Source of the DNA: an uncultured Burkholderiales bacterium
GTDB lineage: Bacteria; Pseudomonadota; Gammaproteobacteria; Burkholderiales; Burkholderiaceae_E
Length of the DNA stretch: 64,000 nucleotides
NCBI GenBank assembly: GCA_903903975.1
Contig: CAIVAS010000222.1
Location: forward strand, 48,479-112,478
Direction of reading: 5' to 3'
Both the position numbers and the translations under genes were made by a program. The notes beneath the pieces were generated by a model. That model searched no databases. It was not told the origin of the DNA and worked only from the letters and a program-made list of their open reading frames with translations. Below, piece by piece: positions 54,767 to 63,449 of the stretch (the first letter of the stretch is position 1; each line of letters opens with the position of its first letter).

Positions 54767-56374
54767 ATGAGCGCAATGAATGCACCGGTCGATGTGCTGA
54801 TCATCGGCGCGGGTGCCTCGGGCGCGGCGGTGGCCTGGAGCCTTGCCGAGACACGGATGCGCATCCTGTGTCTGGAGCAGGGTGACTGGGTCAAGCCCAC
54901 CGACTATCCGAGCAATGGCCGCGACTATGAAGCGCGGCAGATGGGCGAATTCCATTTCAGCCCCAACCGTCGCGCCAGCGATGTCGACTATCCGGTCAAC
55001 GAAGACGACTCGCCGATCAAGGTCGCCAACTTCAATGGCGTGGGCGGTGGCACCGTGCTGTATGCCGGTCACTTTCCGCGTTTTCATCCCTCTGATTTCC
55101 GGGTGCGAAGCCTCGACGGTGTGGCCGACGACTGGCCGATCGACTACCGCACGCTCGAGCCCTATTACGCCGAAAACGACCGAATGATGGGTGTCTCGGG
55201 GCTGGCCGGCGATCCGGCCTATCCGCCCAAGACGCCGGTGATGCCACCGCTGCCGCTGGGTCGCACCGGCATGGCACTCGGCCAGGGCTTCAACCAGCTC
55301 GGCTGGCACTGGTGGCCATCCGACAGCACGATTGCCACCCAGGAATACGGTGGCCGTGCGCCCTGCATCAATCTCGGCCAGTGTATCGGCGGCTGCGCCC
55401 AGGGCGCCAAGGCCAGCACCGACATCACCTACTGGCCCGAGGCCCTGCGTGCGGGCGTCATGCTGCGAACCCGCTGCCGGGTGCGCGAGATCACCACCAA
55501 CGAGGCCGGCATGGCAAGCGGGGTGATCTATTACGACGAGCACGGCATCGAGCAGTTCCAGCCGGCCGAGGTGGTGATCGTGGCCTGCAACGGCATCGGC
55601 ACACCGCGCATCCTGCTCAACTCGGCCTCCTCACGCCACCCCGATGGGCTGGCCAATTCGAGCGGCATGGTCGGACGCAACCTGATGTTCCATCCCTATG
55701 CCGGTGTCTATGGCCGCTTTGAGGCGGCGCTCGATGGCCATCGCGGCCCGATCGATGCGGTCTGGAGCCAGCAGTTTTATGAGACCGACCCATCGCGCGG
55801 TTTCGTGCGCGGCTATACCTTCGAGACCACCCGCGGCCGCGGCCCGGTGCAGACCGCCCTGATCGGCATGCTCTCGGGCAAGCTGCCGATGGGTGCCGGC
55901 CACCATGCCGCCTATCGCGGTCTCTTCGATCGCATCGCCGGGCTGGTCGCCATCTGCGAAGACCTTCCGGAAGCCCACAACCGGGTCACGCTCGATCCGG
56001 TGCTCAAAGACTCCAGCGGCATTCCAGCACCGAAAGTGTCCTATACGCTGAGCGAGAACAGCCTGAAGATGCTGGCGCACAGCGTGGCACGGGCCACCGA
56101 GGTGCTGCGTGCAGCCGGTGCGGTCGATGTCTCGGTGACCTCGCCGCTGTCGATCGGCGGCTGGCACAACATGGGCACCGCCCGCATGGGGACCGACCCC
56201 GAGCGTTCAGTGGTCAATGAATGGGGCCGCAGCCACGACGTCAAAAATCTTTTCATCGTCGACGGCAGCATTTTCGTGACCTCGGCCGGCGTCAATCCGA
56301 CCAGCACGATCCAGGCGCTGGCGCTTTATGTCGCCGACAACATCAAGCGCCGTCTGGCCAATCTTTTCGACTGA
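54767..56374 (+). CDS. GMC-family FAD-dependent oxidoreductase
   Basis: A 535-residue flavoprotein of the glucose-methanol-choline family. The N-terminal dinucleotide site is VDVLIIGAGASGAAVAWSLAE, then the FAD-binding GVGGGTVLYAGHFPRFHP, the signature VVIVACNGIGTPRILLNSAS and the C-terminal catalytic block HNMGTARMGTDP with VVNEWGRSHDVKNLFIVDGSIFVTSAGVNPT. Relatives oxidise alcohols, sugars or sterols. The next gene is a small subunit of the gluconate-dehydrogenase-subunit-3 type, indicating a membrane-linked dehydrogenase rather than an oxidase. Confidence 0.9.
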   Translation: MSAMNAPVDVLIIGAGASGAAVAWSLAETRMRILCLEQGDWVKPTDYPSNGRDYEARQMGEFHFSPNRRASDVDYPVNEDDSPIKVANFNGVGGGTVLYAGHFPRFHPSDFRVRSLDGVADDWPIDYRTLEPYYAENDRMMGVSGLAGDPAYPPKTPVMPPLPLGRTGMALGQGFNQLGWHWWPSDSTIATQEYGGRAPCINLGQCIGGCAQGAKASTDITYWPEALRAGVMLRTRCRVREITTNEAGMASGVIYYDEHGIEQFQPAEVVIVACNGIGTPRILLNSASSRHPDGLANSSGMVGRNLMFHPYAGVYGRFEAALDGHRGPIDAVWSQQFYETDPSRGFVRGYTFETTRGRGPVQTALIGMLSGKLPMGAGHHAAYRGLFDRIAGLVAICEDLPEAHNRVTLDPVLKDSSGIPAPKVSYTLSENSLKMLAHSVARATEVLRAAGAVDVSVTSPLSIGGWHNMGTARMGTDPERSVVNEWGRSHDVKNLFIVDGSIFVTSAGVNPTSTIQALALYVADNIKRRLANLFD

Positions 56375-56378
56375 GCTC

Positions 56379-56855
56379 ATGACGCCTGCTGCCATTCAAA
56401 GCGCTGCGATCGATTCGCCGCTGTCACCGGGCCAGAGGCGCTCGCTGCTGGCGGTGCTCGGCTGCATGATTCCGGCGAGCGAGGCCTTCGAGGTGCCGGG
56501 CGCCGACGATCCGCTGATCGTGGCCGACCTCCTCAATTCGCTCAAGGCGCAGGCCGCTGCACTGATGACCGCGCTCGATCGGCTTGATGCGCTGTGCGGG
56601 CAGAACTTTCACACGCTGGCCCCCGAGGCGCAGCCGCAGGCACTCGATGATTTCAGGCGCGCCGACATGAAGCACTTTGCGCTGCTGGTGACCCTGTGCG
56701 TGCAGTGCTACTACCGCGATGACCGGGTGATGCAATCGCTCGGCATGGAGGCGCGCGCCCCCTTTCCCAAGGGCTTCGAGGTGCCTGCCGGCGACTACGA
56801 CCTGCTGGATCCGGTGCGTGCGCGCGGCCCGATCTGGCGCGACGTAGCCGGCTGA
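56379..56855 (+). CDS. small partner protein of the GMC oxidoreductase (gluconate dehydrogenase subunit 3-like)
   Basis: A 158-residue soluble helical protein. The pattern QRRSLLAVLGCMIPASEAFEVPGADDPL, then LNSLKAQAAALMTALDRLD, resembles the small subunit of gluconate 2-dehydrogenase-type complexes, though without the usual Tat signal. It starts four bases after the GMC gene and ends 17 bases from the convergent kynU stop. It probably stabilises or exports its partner. The assignment is moderate. Confidence 0.65.
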   Translation: MTPAAIQSAAIDSPLSPGQRRSLLAVLGCMIPASEAFEVPGADDPLIVADLLNSLKAQAAALMTALDRLDALCGQNFHTLAPEAQPQALDDFRRADMKHFALLVTLCVQCYYRDDRVMQSLGMEARAPFPKGFEVPAGDYDLLDPVRARGPIWRDVAG

Positions 56856-56872
56856 TCCCGCTCGAGCCCGGT

Positions 56873-58156
56873 TCAGGTCACCGCATGGCGTTGGGCAAAG
56901 CGCGCCTCGCGCCACTGTCCGCTTTGCATCACCTGATGCAGCTGATCGACCGCCTGCCAGACATCGGCATGACCGGTGTAGAGCGGGGCAAATCCGAATC
57001 GCAGGATGTCGTGCTGATGCTTGCCGTCGCCGGCGCGAAAGTCGCCGATCACGCCGCGCTCGATCAGGGCCTGCACGATGGCCCAGGCACCTTCTGCGCG
57101 GCTCAGACTGACTTGCGATCCGCGTACTGGCTCATCGGTCGGCGTGACGATCTCAAAGCCATGCCCCGGCAGCCGCTCCTGCACGAGGGCCATGAAGAGC
57201 GAGGTCAGCGCGAGCGATTTGCGACGCAGTGCTGCCATGCCGCCGAGGTCTTCGGCCGCGAGCAGGGTGTCGAGTCCGCCGTCGAGTGCGACAAGGCCAA
57301 GGATCGATGGTGTGCCGCTCTGAAATCCATTGACGCCGGCAGCAGGGATGTAATCGGTCGTGAACGCAAAGGGCGCCGCATGGCCCCACCAGCCGGTCAG
57401 CGGCTGCCTGATGCGATCGGTATAGCGCGGATTCATCCACAGAAAGGCCGGGGCGCCGGGGCCGCCATTGAGGTACTTGTAGCCGCAACCGACGGCAAAG
57501 TCGGCCCCCGCCGCATGCAGGTCGACCGGCACTGCGCCGGCGCTGTGAGCCAGGTCCCAGACGCTGAGGATGCCGGCTGCATGAGCCTGGGCACACACGG
57601 CGACCATATCGTGCATCGCGCCGCTGCGGTAGTCGACATGGGTGAGCATCAGCACGGCGACGTCGTCGCGCAATGCCGCGTCCAGCTCATCGCGCTCGAC
57701 CAGGCGCAGCGTCAGTCCGCGATCGTGGCACAGCGACTGCGCGATATAGAGGTCGGTCGGAAAATTGCCGCGCTCGCTCACGATCGCAGTTCGGCGCGGA
57801 TCATCGGCGGCGATGTTCAGCGCCGCGCTCAGGGTCTTGTAAAGATTGATCGAGGTGCTGTCGGCAGCCACCACCTCGCCCGGACGCGCGCCGATCAGAC
57901 GCGCGATCTTGTCGCCGACCTGCTGCGGCAGGCTGAGCCAGCCGGCGGTGTTCCAGCTGGTGATCAGGCCCTTGCCCCATTCTTCGCTGAGCGTCTGTGC
58001 GACGCGCCCGGGGGTGGCCACCGGCAGCGGCCCGAGCGAATTGCCGTCGAGGTAGATGACGCCCTCGGGCAGTGAAAACTGCTCGCGCAGTGATGCGAGC
58101 GGATCCTGGCGATCGAGGGCCTCGCAGTCGGTGCGAGTGATGCTCGCCCGACTCAT
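56873..58156 (-). CDS. kynU: kynureninase
   Basis: KynU splits kynurenine into anthranilate and alanine, or 3-hydroxykynurenine into 3-hydroxyanthranilate, in tryptophan catabolism. The 427-residue PLP enzyme has VIYLDGNSLGPLPVAT at the start, SERGNFPTDLYIAQ, TLDVDYRSGAM-like LTHVDYRSGAMHDM, VWDLAHSAGAVPVDLHA, and the Schiff-base Lys in GCGYKYLNGGPGAPAFLW. It overlaps the first acyl-CoA dehydrogenase gene by four bases. kynA, kynB and other tryptophan genes are not in the window. Confidence 0.95.
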   Translation of the reverse strand: MSRASITRTDCEALDRQDPLASLREQFSLPEGVIYLDGNSLGPLPVATPGRVAQTLSEEWGKGLITSWNTAGWLSLPQQVGDKIARLIGARPGEVVAADSTSINLYKTLSAALNIAADDPRRTAIVSERGNFPTDLYIAQSLCHDRGLTLRLVERDELDAALRDDVAVLMLTHVDYRSGAMHDMVAVCAQAHAAGILSVWDLAHSAGAVPVDLHAAGADFAVGCGYKYLNGGPGAPAFLWMNPRYTDRIRQPLTGWWGHAAPFAFTTDYIPAAGVNGFQSGTPSILGLVALDGGLDTLLAAEDLGGMAALRRKSLALTSLFMALVQERLPGHGFEIVTPTDEPVRGSQVSLSRAEGAWAIVQALIERGVIGDFRAGDGKHQHDILRFGFAPLYTGHADVWQAVDQLHQVMQSGQWREARFAQRHAVT

Positions 58157-59412
58157 CCCGCGCCGTTGCGCGGCACGTCGCGATAGGGCTTATCCGAATC
58201 GATGCTCGGCTCCTTCGGCATGCCGAGCACGCGCTCGGCAATGATGTTGCGCTGGATCTCGTCGGTGCCGCCGGCGATCGAGGTGGCCGGCACCGACACC
58301 AGGATCTCGGCGATCGTGCCGGCGTGCGGGCCATCCGTCCCGGCCAGCAGGGAGTCGGCGCCACTCAGCAGGGTATGCACCCGTGCCGCCGCGCGCGCGA
58401 TATGGCTGGCGGCAAGCTTGCCGAGCGAGCCTTCCGGGCCTTGCGGGCGACCCTGTTCCTGCGCGCTGCGCGCACGGCGTGCGGTCCATTCAGCCGACTT
58501 CGACAGGGTGAGCAGGCGGGCGATTTCCTGGCGCACCGCCGGGTCGTCGAGCTTGCCGGTTTCTTTCGCCCGCGGAATGATCAGATCGATTCGCCCTGCG
58601 CGATTCGGATACCACTTGTAGGGCGCAAGCGCGATTTCGGCTTCGGCGCGCTCCTCGTCGAAGATGCGCCCCGGGCGATCCGATTTCGCAGCCCCCCAGG
58701 AGCGCAGCGAATCGGCGGCGCGCCGCTCGTGCATCAGCGTGGTGGTCGCCACCGCCCAGCCCTTGCCTTCGCCTGCCACCAGCCAGTTGGCGGGTACGGT
58801 CGCGTCGGTGAGGAAGACCTGGTTGAAGGTGGCATGGCCGTTCATCTGCTTGAGCGGCAGCACCGAGACGCCGGGCTGATGCATGTCGATGATGAAAAAG
58901 GACAGACCGGCATGCTTGGTCTTGTCCCAGTCGGTGCGCGCCAGCAGCAGAGCAAAGTCGGCCTTCTGTGCGCCCGAGGTCCAGAGCTTCTGGCCGTTGA
59001 TGACATAGTGGTCGCCCTTGCGGTCGGCGCGGGTGACCGCACCGGCGGCGTCCGACCCGCTGCCGGGTTCACTGAAGAGCTGGCACCAGGCTTCTTCGCC
59101 GGTCATGCTTGGACGCAGAAAACGTTTTTTCTGTTCGTCGGTGCCATGCTCGAGGATGGTCGCGGCCGCCAGCACGCGAATGCCGACCCGGGCCACGCCG
59201 ACCGCACCGATGCGCTTGAATTCTTCTTCGACGATCGGCTGCAGCCCGACCGGCAGGCCGCGGCCATACCATTCGGTCGGCCAGTGCGGTGTGCCCCAGC
59301 CGGCGTCCATCAGCTTGTTGCGCCAGTCGACCAGGCCGCTGTCGGGGTTCCAGTTGGCTTCGAGCCAGGCACGCACTTCGGCGCGCACGGAGGATTCTGT
59401 CTGTTCGGTCAT
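58153..59412 (-). CDS. acyl-CoA dehydrogenase, subunit 1 of a likely heteromeric pair
   Basis: A 419-residue flavoprotein dehydrogenase. FSEPGSGSDAAGAVTRA, GQKLWTSGAQKADF, an FFIIDM strand and the C-terminal SIAGGTDEIQRNIIAERVLGMPKEP are typical. The catalytic-Glu position of medium-chain enzymes (YEGT) is AGGT here. ATG 59412 follows AGGAG and gives a family start; the frame is open to 59448. The gene lies 13 bases after the second acyl-CoA dehydrogenase. Two-subunit dehydrogenases of this sort act on steroid side chains or alicyclic acyl-CoAs in other bacteria. Confidence 0.9.
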   Translation of the reverse strand: MTEQTESSVRAEVRAWLEANWNPDSGLVDWRNKLMDAGWGTPHWPTEWYGRGLPVGLQPIVEEEFKRIGAVGVARVGIRVLAAATILEHGTDEQKKRFLRPSMTGEEAWCQLFSEPGSGSDAAGAVTRADRKGDHYVINGQKLWTSGAQKADFALLLARTDWDKTKHAGLSFFIIDMHQPGVSVLPLKQMNGHATFNQVFLTDATVPANWLVAGEGKGWAVATTTLMHERRAADSLRSWGAAKSDRPGRIFDEERAEAEIALAPYKWYPNRAGRIDLIIPRAKETGKLDDPAVRQEIARLLTLSKSAEWTARRARSAQEQGRPQGPEGSLGKLAASHIARAAARVHTLLSGADSLLAGTDGPHAGTIAEILVSVPATSIAGGTDEIQRNIIAERVLGMPKEPSIDSDKPYRDVPRNGAG

Positions 59413-59425
59413 GTTGTGTGTCTCC

Positions 59426-60583
59426 TCAGGCGGTCGCATTGCTGGCAACGGTGGGCGCGGCCATCTGCGCCATCATGCGTTCGCGGTGCAGATGCGCATC
59501 GCCGAACAGCGCCTCCGAACTCTTGGCCCGCTTGAACCACAGATGCGTGTCGTTGTCCCAGGTAAAGCCGATGCCGCCATGAATCTGGATGGCATGGATG
59601 GCGGTCTGCAGATAGGTGTCGCTCGCGCAGGCCTTGGTGAGTGATGCGGTCACCGCGATGTCGGCATCCTGCTCATCGAGCGCGGCGGCTGCGAAATAGG
59701 CCGCCGATTTAGCGAGTTCGACTTCCAGCAGCATGTCGGCCTGCTTGTGCTTCATCGACTGGAAAGCGCCGATCACGCGGCCGAACTGCATGCGCATCAT
59801 CGCGTAGGCAAGCGCGTCTTCACGCAGGCGCGCGGCACCACCGACCATCTCGTTGGACAAGCAGATCGCAGCCTCGATCATGGTTGTTTCAAAGGGCGCA
59901 GCACCCTGGCCTTCCTCGCCGAGCAATTGGGCCTCGACATCGCTGAAGGTGAGGCGCGCAAGCTTTCGGGTCGGATCGAGCGTGGTGAGCGCACGGCGCG
60001 ACAGCCCCGACGCCGCACCCTGAACCGTAAAGAGCGACAGACCGTCGTTGCCTGATGTGCCGGGGGCGCGGGCCAGCACCACGATCAGGTCGGCGCTGTG
60101 GCCATCGAGCACGAAGCTCTTGTGGCCATTGAGCTGCCAGCGGTTGCCCGACTTCGTTGCGGTGAGCGTTGTCGCGGCAGCGTCCCACGAGCCGCCGTCT
60201 TCGGTGCTCGCCAGGGTGGCAATGGTCTCGCCCGAGGCGATCCCGGGCAGCAGCGCCTGCTGCTGCATCGGCGTGCCGGCATTCAGGATGGCGCCGGCGC
60301 CCAGCACGGTGGAGGCGAAGTAGGGTGCGCACAGCAGGGCGCGGCCCATTTCTTCGAGCACGATGCAGTGTTCGCCGAAACCGAAGCCGTGCCCACCCAT
60401 GGCTTCGGGAATGCGCACCGCGCATAAGCCGAGTTCACTGTTGAGCGCCTTCCAGGCATCGCGATCGAAGCCCGACTCGGTGTCCATCAGGCGGCGGACT
60501 TCCTTGGTCGGCGAGCGATCGGCAAGAAAGCGGCGCACGGCCGCCCGGAATTCTTCCTGTTCGGATGAAAAGCTGAATTTCAT
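59426..60583 (-). CDS. acyl-CoA dehydrogenase, subunit 2 of a likely heteromeric pair
   Basis: A 385-residue flavoprotein. MKFSFSSEQEEFRAAVRRFLAD at the start, CAVRIPEAMGGHGFGF, ASTEDGGSWDAAA, GAFQSMKHKQADMLLEVELAKSAAYFAA and AIQIHGGIGFTWDNDTHLWFKRAKS near the end identify it. The last motif is that of the smaller partner in FadE-type heterotetramers. The YEGT catalytic Glu is absent here too (LFGDAHLHR). The open frame upstream to 60790 has no family support. The gene is upstream of the 419-residue partner on the same strand. Confidence 0.9.
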   Translation of the reverse strand: MKFSFSSEQEEFRAAVRRFLADRSPTKEVRRLMDTESGFDRDAWKALNSELGLCAVRIPEAMGGHGFGFGEHCIVLEEMGRALLCAPYFASTVLGAGAILNAGTPMQQQALLPGIASGETIATLASTEDGGSWDAAATTLTATKSGNRWQLNGHKSFVLDGHSADLIVVLARAPGTSGNDGLSLFTVQGAASGLSRRALTTLDPTRKLARLTFSDVEAQLLGEEGQGAAPFETTMIEAAICLSNEMVGGAARLREDALAYAMMRMQFGRVIGAFQSMKHKQADMLLEVELAKSAAYFAAAALDEQDADIAVTASLTKACASDTYLQTAIHAIQIHGGIGFTWDNDTHLWFKRAKSSEALFGDAHLHRERMMAQMAAPTVASNATA

Positions 60584-60625
60584 GAGGTGTCCTGTGGCGA
60601 GCCCGGCGAGCATCATGGCCCATGT

Positions 60626-60643
60626 GCCGAGTCGGTGCTCGGC
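60626..60643 (-). terminator. hairpin between phoD and the acyl-CoA dehydrogenases
   Basis: GCCGAG and CTCGGC form a 6-base stem with a six-base loop in the 115-base gap. There is no T run. It may end the phoD transcript. CCCCTTAGC also occurs twice nearby (about 60680 and 60696), close to the phoD stop. Confidence 0.35.
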
Positions 60644-60698
60644 GGTGCAGGGAAACTCGGAATGCCCTCTATCGGGATACCCCTTAGCGGAACACCCC

Positions 60699-62264
60699 TT
60701 AGCCTTCCAGCCGCCCGATGCCGTCGCGGACCTCGAAGCTGCGCAGATCGCGCACACCGGTGTCAATCCTGCTCGGGTCGTCGATGCCACGCATCGTGAC
60801 CCGCGCCCGACCTGAGTCGATCTGCATCAGGCCATAGCCGCGAAAGCGGCCCTCACCGTATTTCAGCTGGGGGCTCTCGGCCAGCATGCTGTCGATGCGG
60901 CTCTGTGCCCGGGCCTGCGAGGTGATTGATCCGCCGACGAACTCGACCATGGCCGGCTTGTCGCCGGGGCGGTCGGGGTCCTCGTGCAACTCGCCCGCGT
61001 AAAAGATGTGGACGTCGCCGCCGAGCGCGACCGGATTGGCCGCGCCACTGCCGCGCACCATCTCGAGCAGACGGCGCCTGGCCAGCGGATAGCCGTCCCA
61101 GCCGTCGGTCCACCAGGCCTGCTCGGGGCCGGGCTTCATGTCGGCGCGCGAGATGAGGGTTTGCTGTGCCAGCAGATTCCAGCGCGCCTTGCTGCTGACG
61201 AAGGCGCGCGTGAGCCAGGCCTCCTGCTCGGCGCCCAGCATCGTGCGGCTCGGGTCGGCGAGTGCCAGGCAGTCGTTGCCCACCACCCGCGAACCGGCAA
61301 ACCCCGGTGCGGAGCAGGCCTGCGGTGAGCGGTACTGGCGGACGTCGATCAGGTGGAGCCTGACCATCGCGCCCCAGTCGAGGGTGCCGAAGATCGGCAT
61401 CGACGGGCCCTTGGGTGCCATCGACCAGGGCAGGGGCATGTGCTCGAAATAGGCCTGATAGGCGGCCGCTCTGCGAAGCAGGAAGCGATCGGGTGGCGTG
61501 CCGCGCTCCGACAGGTCGTTGGCGTAATCGTTCTCGACCTCATGGTCGTCCCAGGTCGGCAGCCAGGCGCAGGCGGCGTGTGCGGCCTGCAGGTCGGGGT
61601 CGCCGCGATAGAGCGCATGACGGCGGCGATAGGCTTCGAGGGTCTGTGGCACGCCGGCATCGTGCTTGCGCACATGATTGCGACCCCATGACGACTCGTA
61701 GATGTAGTCGCCCAGGAAGGCCACCAGATCGGGCGAATCGGCGACCGCATGTCGCCAGGCACCAAAGAAGCCCTGCTCGTATTGCTGGCACGAGGCAAAG
61801 ACCAGGCGAAGGCTCTGTGCCTGGTCGGCGGCCGGTGCGGTCCGAAATTGACCCTGCGGGCTGACCGCACCGGCGCACATAAAGCGATAGCGATAGACGC
61901 GATGCGGCTTCAATCCCTTGAGCTCGACGCGCACCGAATGCGCCCACTGGGGCAGTGCGTCGAGTGTCCCGCTTTGCACCGGTGAGGTCCCGCCTTCTTC
62001 GGTGAGCTCCCACCGAACCGTGATGGCCACCGGGTCGAGCCCGGCGTTGTCCTGCATTGGCTGCGGGGCGAGTCGCGTCCAGATCACCGCGCCTTGCTCG
62101 GTCGGCCAGCCGCTGGCCACGCCGAGGGTGAAGGGGTCAGAGGTGAAGACACTTTTGGAGTCGGCTGCGGCCGCACTCGCCGCAGCGCAGGCCGAAGTCA
62201 GCCCGACGCCTGCCAGACCCAGGGTTTGCGCCATCCATTGGCGGCGCGATGACTGCGGCTTCAT
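60699..62264 (-). CDS. phoD: PhoD-type alkaline phosphatase
   Basis: A 521-residue exported phosphodiesterase/phosphatase active under phosphate limitation. The N-terminus is a twin-arginine signal: SRRQWM followed by a hydrophobic stretch and AxA-type cleavage region. The body has GVASGWPTEQGAVIWTRL, CQQYEQGFFGAWRHA with the iron-binding Cys, AFLGDYIYE, TWDDHEVENDY and ALGGDVHIFYAGEL, the calcium/iron ligands of PhoD. No Pho box was identified in the 158-base upstream region. Confidence 0.94.
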   Translation of the reverse strand: MKPQSSRRQWMAQTLGLAGVGLTSACAAASAAAADSKSVFTSDPFTLGVASGWPTEQGAVIWTRLAPQPMQDNAGLDPVAITVRWELTEEGGTSPVQSGTLDALPQWAHSVRVELKGLKPHRVYRYRFMCAGAVSPQGQFRTAPAADQAQSLRLVFASCQQYEQGFFGAWRHAVADSPDLVAFLGDYIYESSWGRNHVRKHDAGVPQTLEAYRRRHALYRGDPDLQAAHAACAWLPTWDDHEVENDYANDLSERGTPPDRFLLRRAAAYQAYFEHMPLPWSMAPKGPSMPIFGTLDWGAMVRLHLIDVRQYRSPQACSAPGFAGSRVVGNDCLALADPSRTMLGAEQEAWLTRAFVSSKARWNLLAQQTLISRADMKPGPEQAWWTDGWDGYPLARRRLLEMVRGSGAANPVALGGDVHIFYAGELHEDPDRPGDKPAMVEFVGGSITSQARAQSRIDSMLAESPQLKYGEGRFRGYGLMQIDSGRARVTMRGIDDPSRIDTGVRDLRSFEVRDGIGRLEG

Positions 62265-62310
62265 CAGTGTGAGTTCCTTGTGGATGGGGTGGGCTGGCGG
62301 CTGATCGGGC

Positions 62311-62340
62311 GGTGCTCAGTTAGGTGCTCAGTTAGGTGCT
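62311..62340. repeat. 12-base direct repeat, 2.5 copies
   Basis: GGTGCTCAGTTA is repeated at 62311 and 62323, with GGTGCT at 62335. It lies in the gap between phoD and the following plus-strand gene. It may be slippage of no function, or a pair of protein-binding sites spaced one helix turn apart. Confidence 0.75.
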
Positions 62341-62422
62341 GATACGGGCGCGAATGCCGCGGGTCAAAGGCATGGGTATCATCTCGGTGGCTTCACCAAC
62401 CCTCATTCAAAGGACACCGACA

Positions 62423-62632
62423 ATGGCTTTCAGCATCGAATCGACCGTGGGCGACCTGCTCGACAACCCTGGCCCGCGCGCCGTGCTCGACAAGATCATG
62501 CCGCAACTGGCAACCAATCCGCAGATCGACATGGCCCGCGGCATGTCGCTCAAGATGGTGGCCGGCTTTTCCGGCGGCAAGATCACCGACGCGCTGCTGG
62601 TCGAGGTTGATGCCGCGCTCGCGAAGCTCTGA
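62423..62632 (+). CDS. small conserved protein of unknown function
   Basis: A 69-residue protein: MAFSIESTVGDLLDNPGPRAV, then a helix and NPQIDMARGMSLKMVAGFSGGKI. The pattern of conserved Asn-Pro and Met-Ser-Leu resembles a short domain that also occurs at the end of some glycosidases and as free proteins. Nothing points to a function. ATG 62423 follows AAGGA; the frame is open to 62336. It is followed after 18 bases by the SDR gene. Confidence 0.7.
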   Translation: MAFSIESTVGDLLDNPGPRAVLDKIMPQLATNPQIDMARGMSLKMVAGFSGGKITDALLVEVDAALAKL

Positions 62633-62650
62633 TCCCAACAGGCGCCCGTC

Positions 62651-63433
62651 ATGAACAAGCCGGTCTGTCTGATTCTGGGTGCCGGAGCCGGCATCGGCGG
62701 CAATGTTGCCAAGCGCTTTGCGCGAGACGGCTATCACGCCTGTGTGGCCCGACGCAGCGACAAGGCCGGCCTCGACCGGCTTGTTGCCGACATCGAGGCC
62801 CAAGGCGGGTCAGCGACCGGTTTTATTCTGAATGCGGTCGAGGCCGACAGCATCGAAGGGCTGGTGGCCCATATCGAATCGAATATCGGACCGATCGAGG
62901 TCGCGGTGTTCAATCTGGGCGCGCAGATCGGCGACCGTTCGCTGGCCAGCACCACGCTCAAGGCCTTCGAGATGGGCTGGCGGCTGGCCACCTTCGGTCT
63001 GTTCCGGCTGGCGTCGGTGCTCTTTCCCTACATGGAGCAGCGCGGCAAGGGCGTCTTGCTGGTGACCGCCGCGACCGCTGCAATGCGCGGCAATGCCGGG
63101 CAACATTCGCATGCGTCGGCGATGGCCGGCCGCCGGATGCTTTGCCAGTCGCTTAACGCGCAGTTTGCGTCGAAGGGCATCCATGTCGTGCATATCCTGA
63201 TCGACGGCGCGGTTGATGCGCCCGATACACTCGGCAAGATGATGGGGCCGGAGCGTTTCCAGGCGCTGCGCGAACGCAAGGGCCTGGAGCACGACGGGCT
63301 GCTGTTGCCTGCCGAAGTCGCCAACACCTATTTCTATCTGGCTCATCAGCATCGGTCGGCCTGGACGCACGAGCTCGATCTGCGCGCATATTCAGACCTT
63401 GCCTGGTGGAACCATGCGAGCAACCCCAGCTGA
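62651..63433 (+). CDS. SDR-family protein with altered active site
   Basis: A 260-residue short-chain dehydrogenase-fold protein. The cofactor loop GAGAGIGGNVAKRF (about residues 10-23) and NLGA are kept. The catalytic YxxxK is replaced: the aligned positions are His154 and Met158 (HASAM in QHSHASAMAGRRML). The preceding strand ends in LLVTAATAAMRG, where the usual Ser is Thr or Ala. It may therefore be non-catalytic or use a different mechanism. It lies between the small gene and an acyl-CoA ligase, in an acyl-CoA region. Confidence 0.85.
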   Translation: MNKPVCLILGAGAGIGGNVAKRFARDGYHACVARRSDKAGLDRLVADIEAQGGSATGFILNAVEADSIEGLVAHIESNIGPIEVAVFNLGAQIGDRSLASTTLKAFEMGWRLATFGLFRLASVLFPYMEQRGKGVLLVTAATAAMRGNAGQHSHASAMAGRRMLCQSLNAQFASKGIHVVHILIDGAVDAPDTLGKMMGPERFQALRERKGLEHDGLLLPAEVANTYFYLAHQHRSAWTHELDLRAYSDLAWWNHASNPS

Positions 63434-63449
63434 CATCAGGTCCGCCAGC

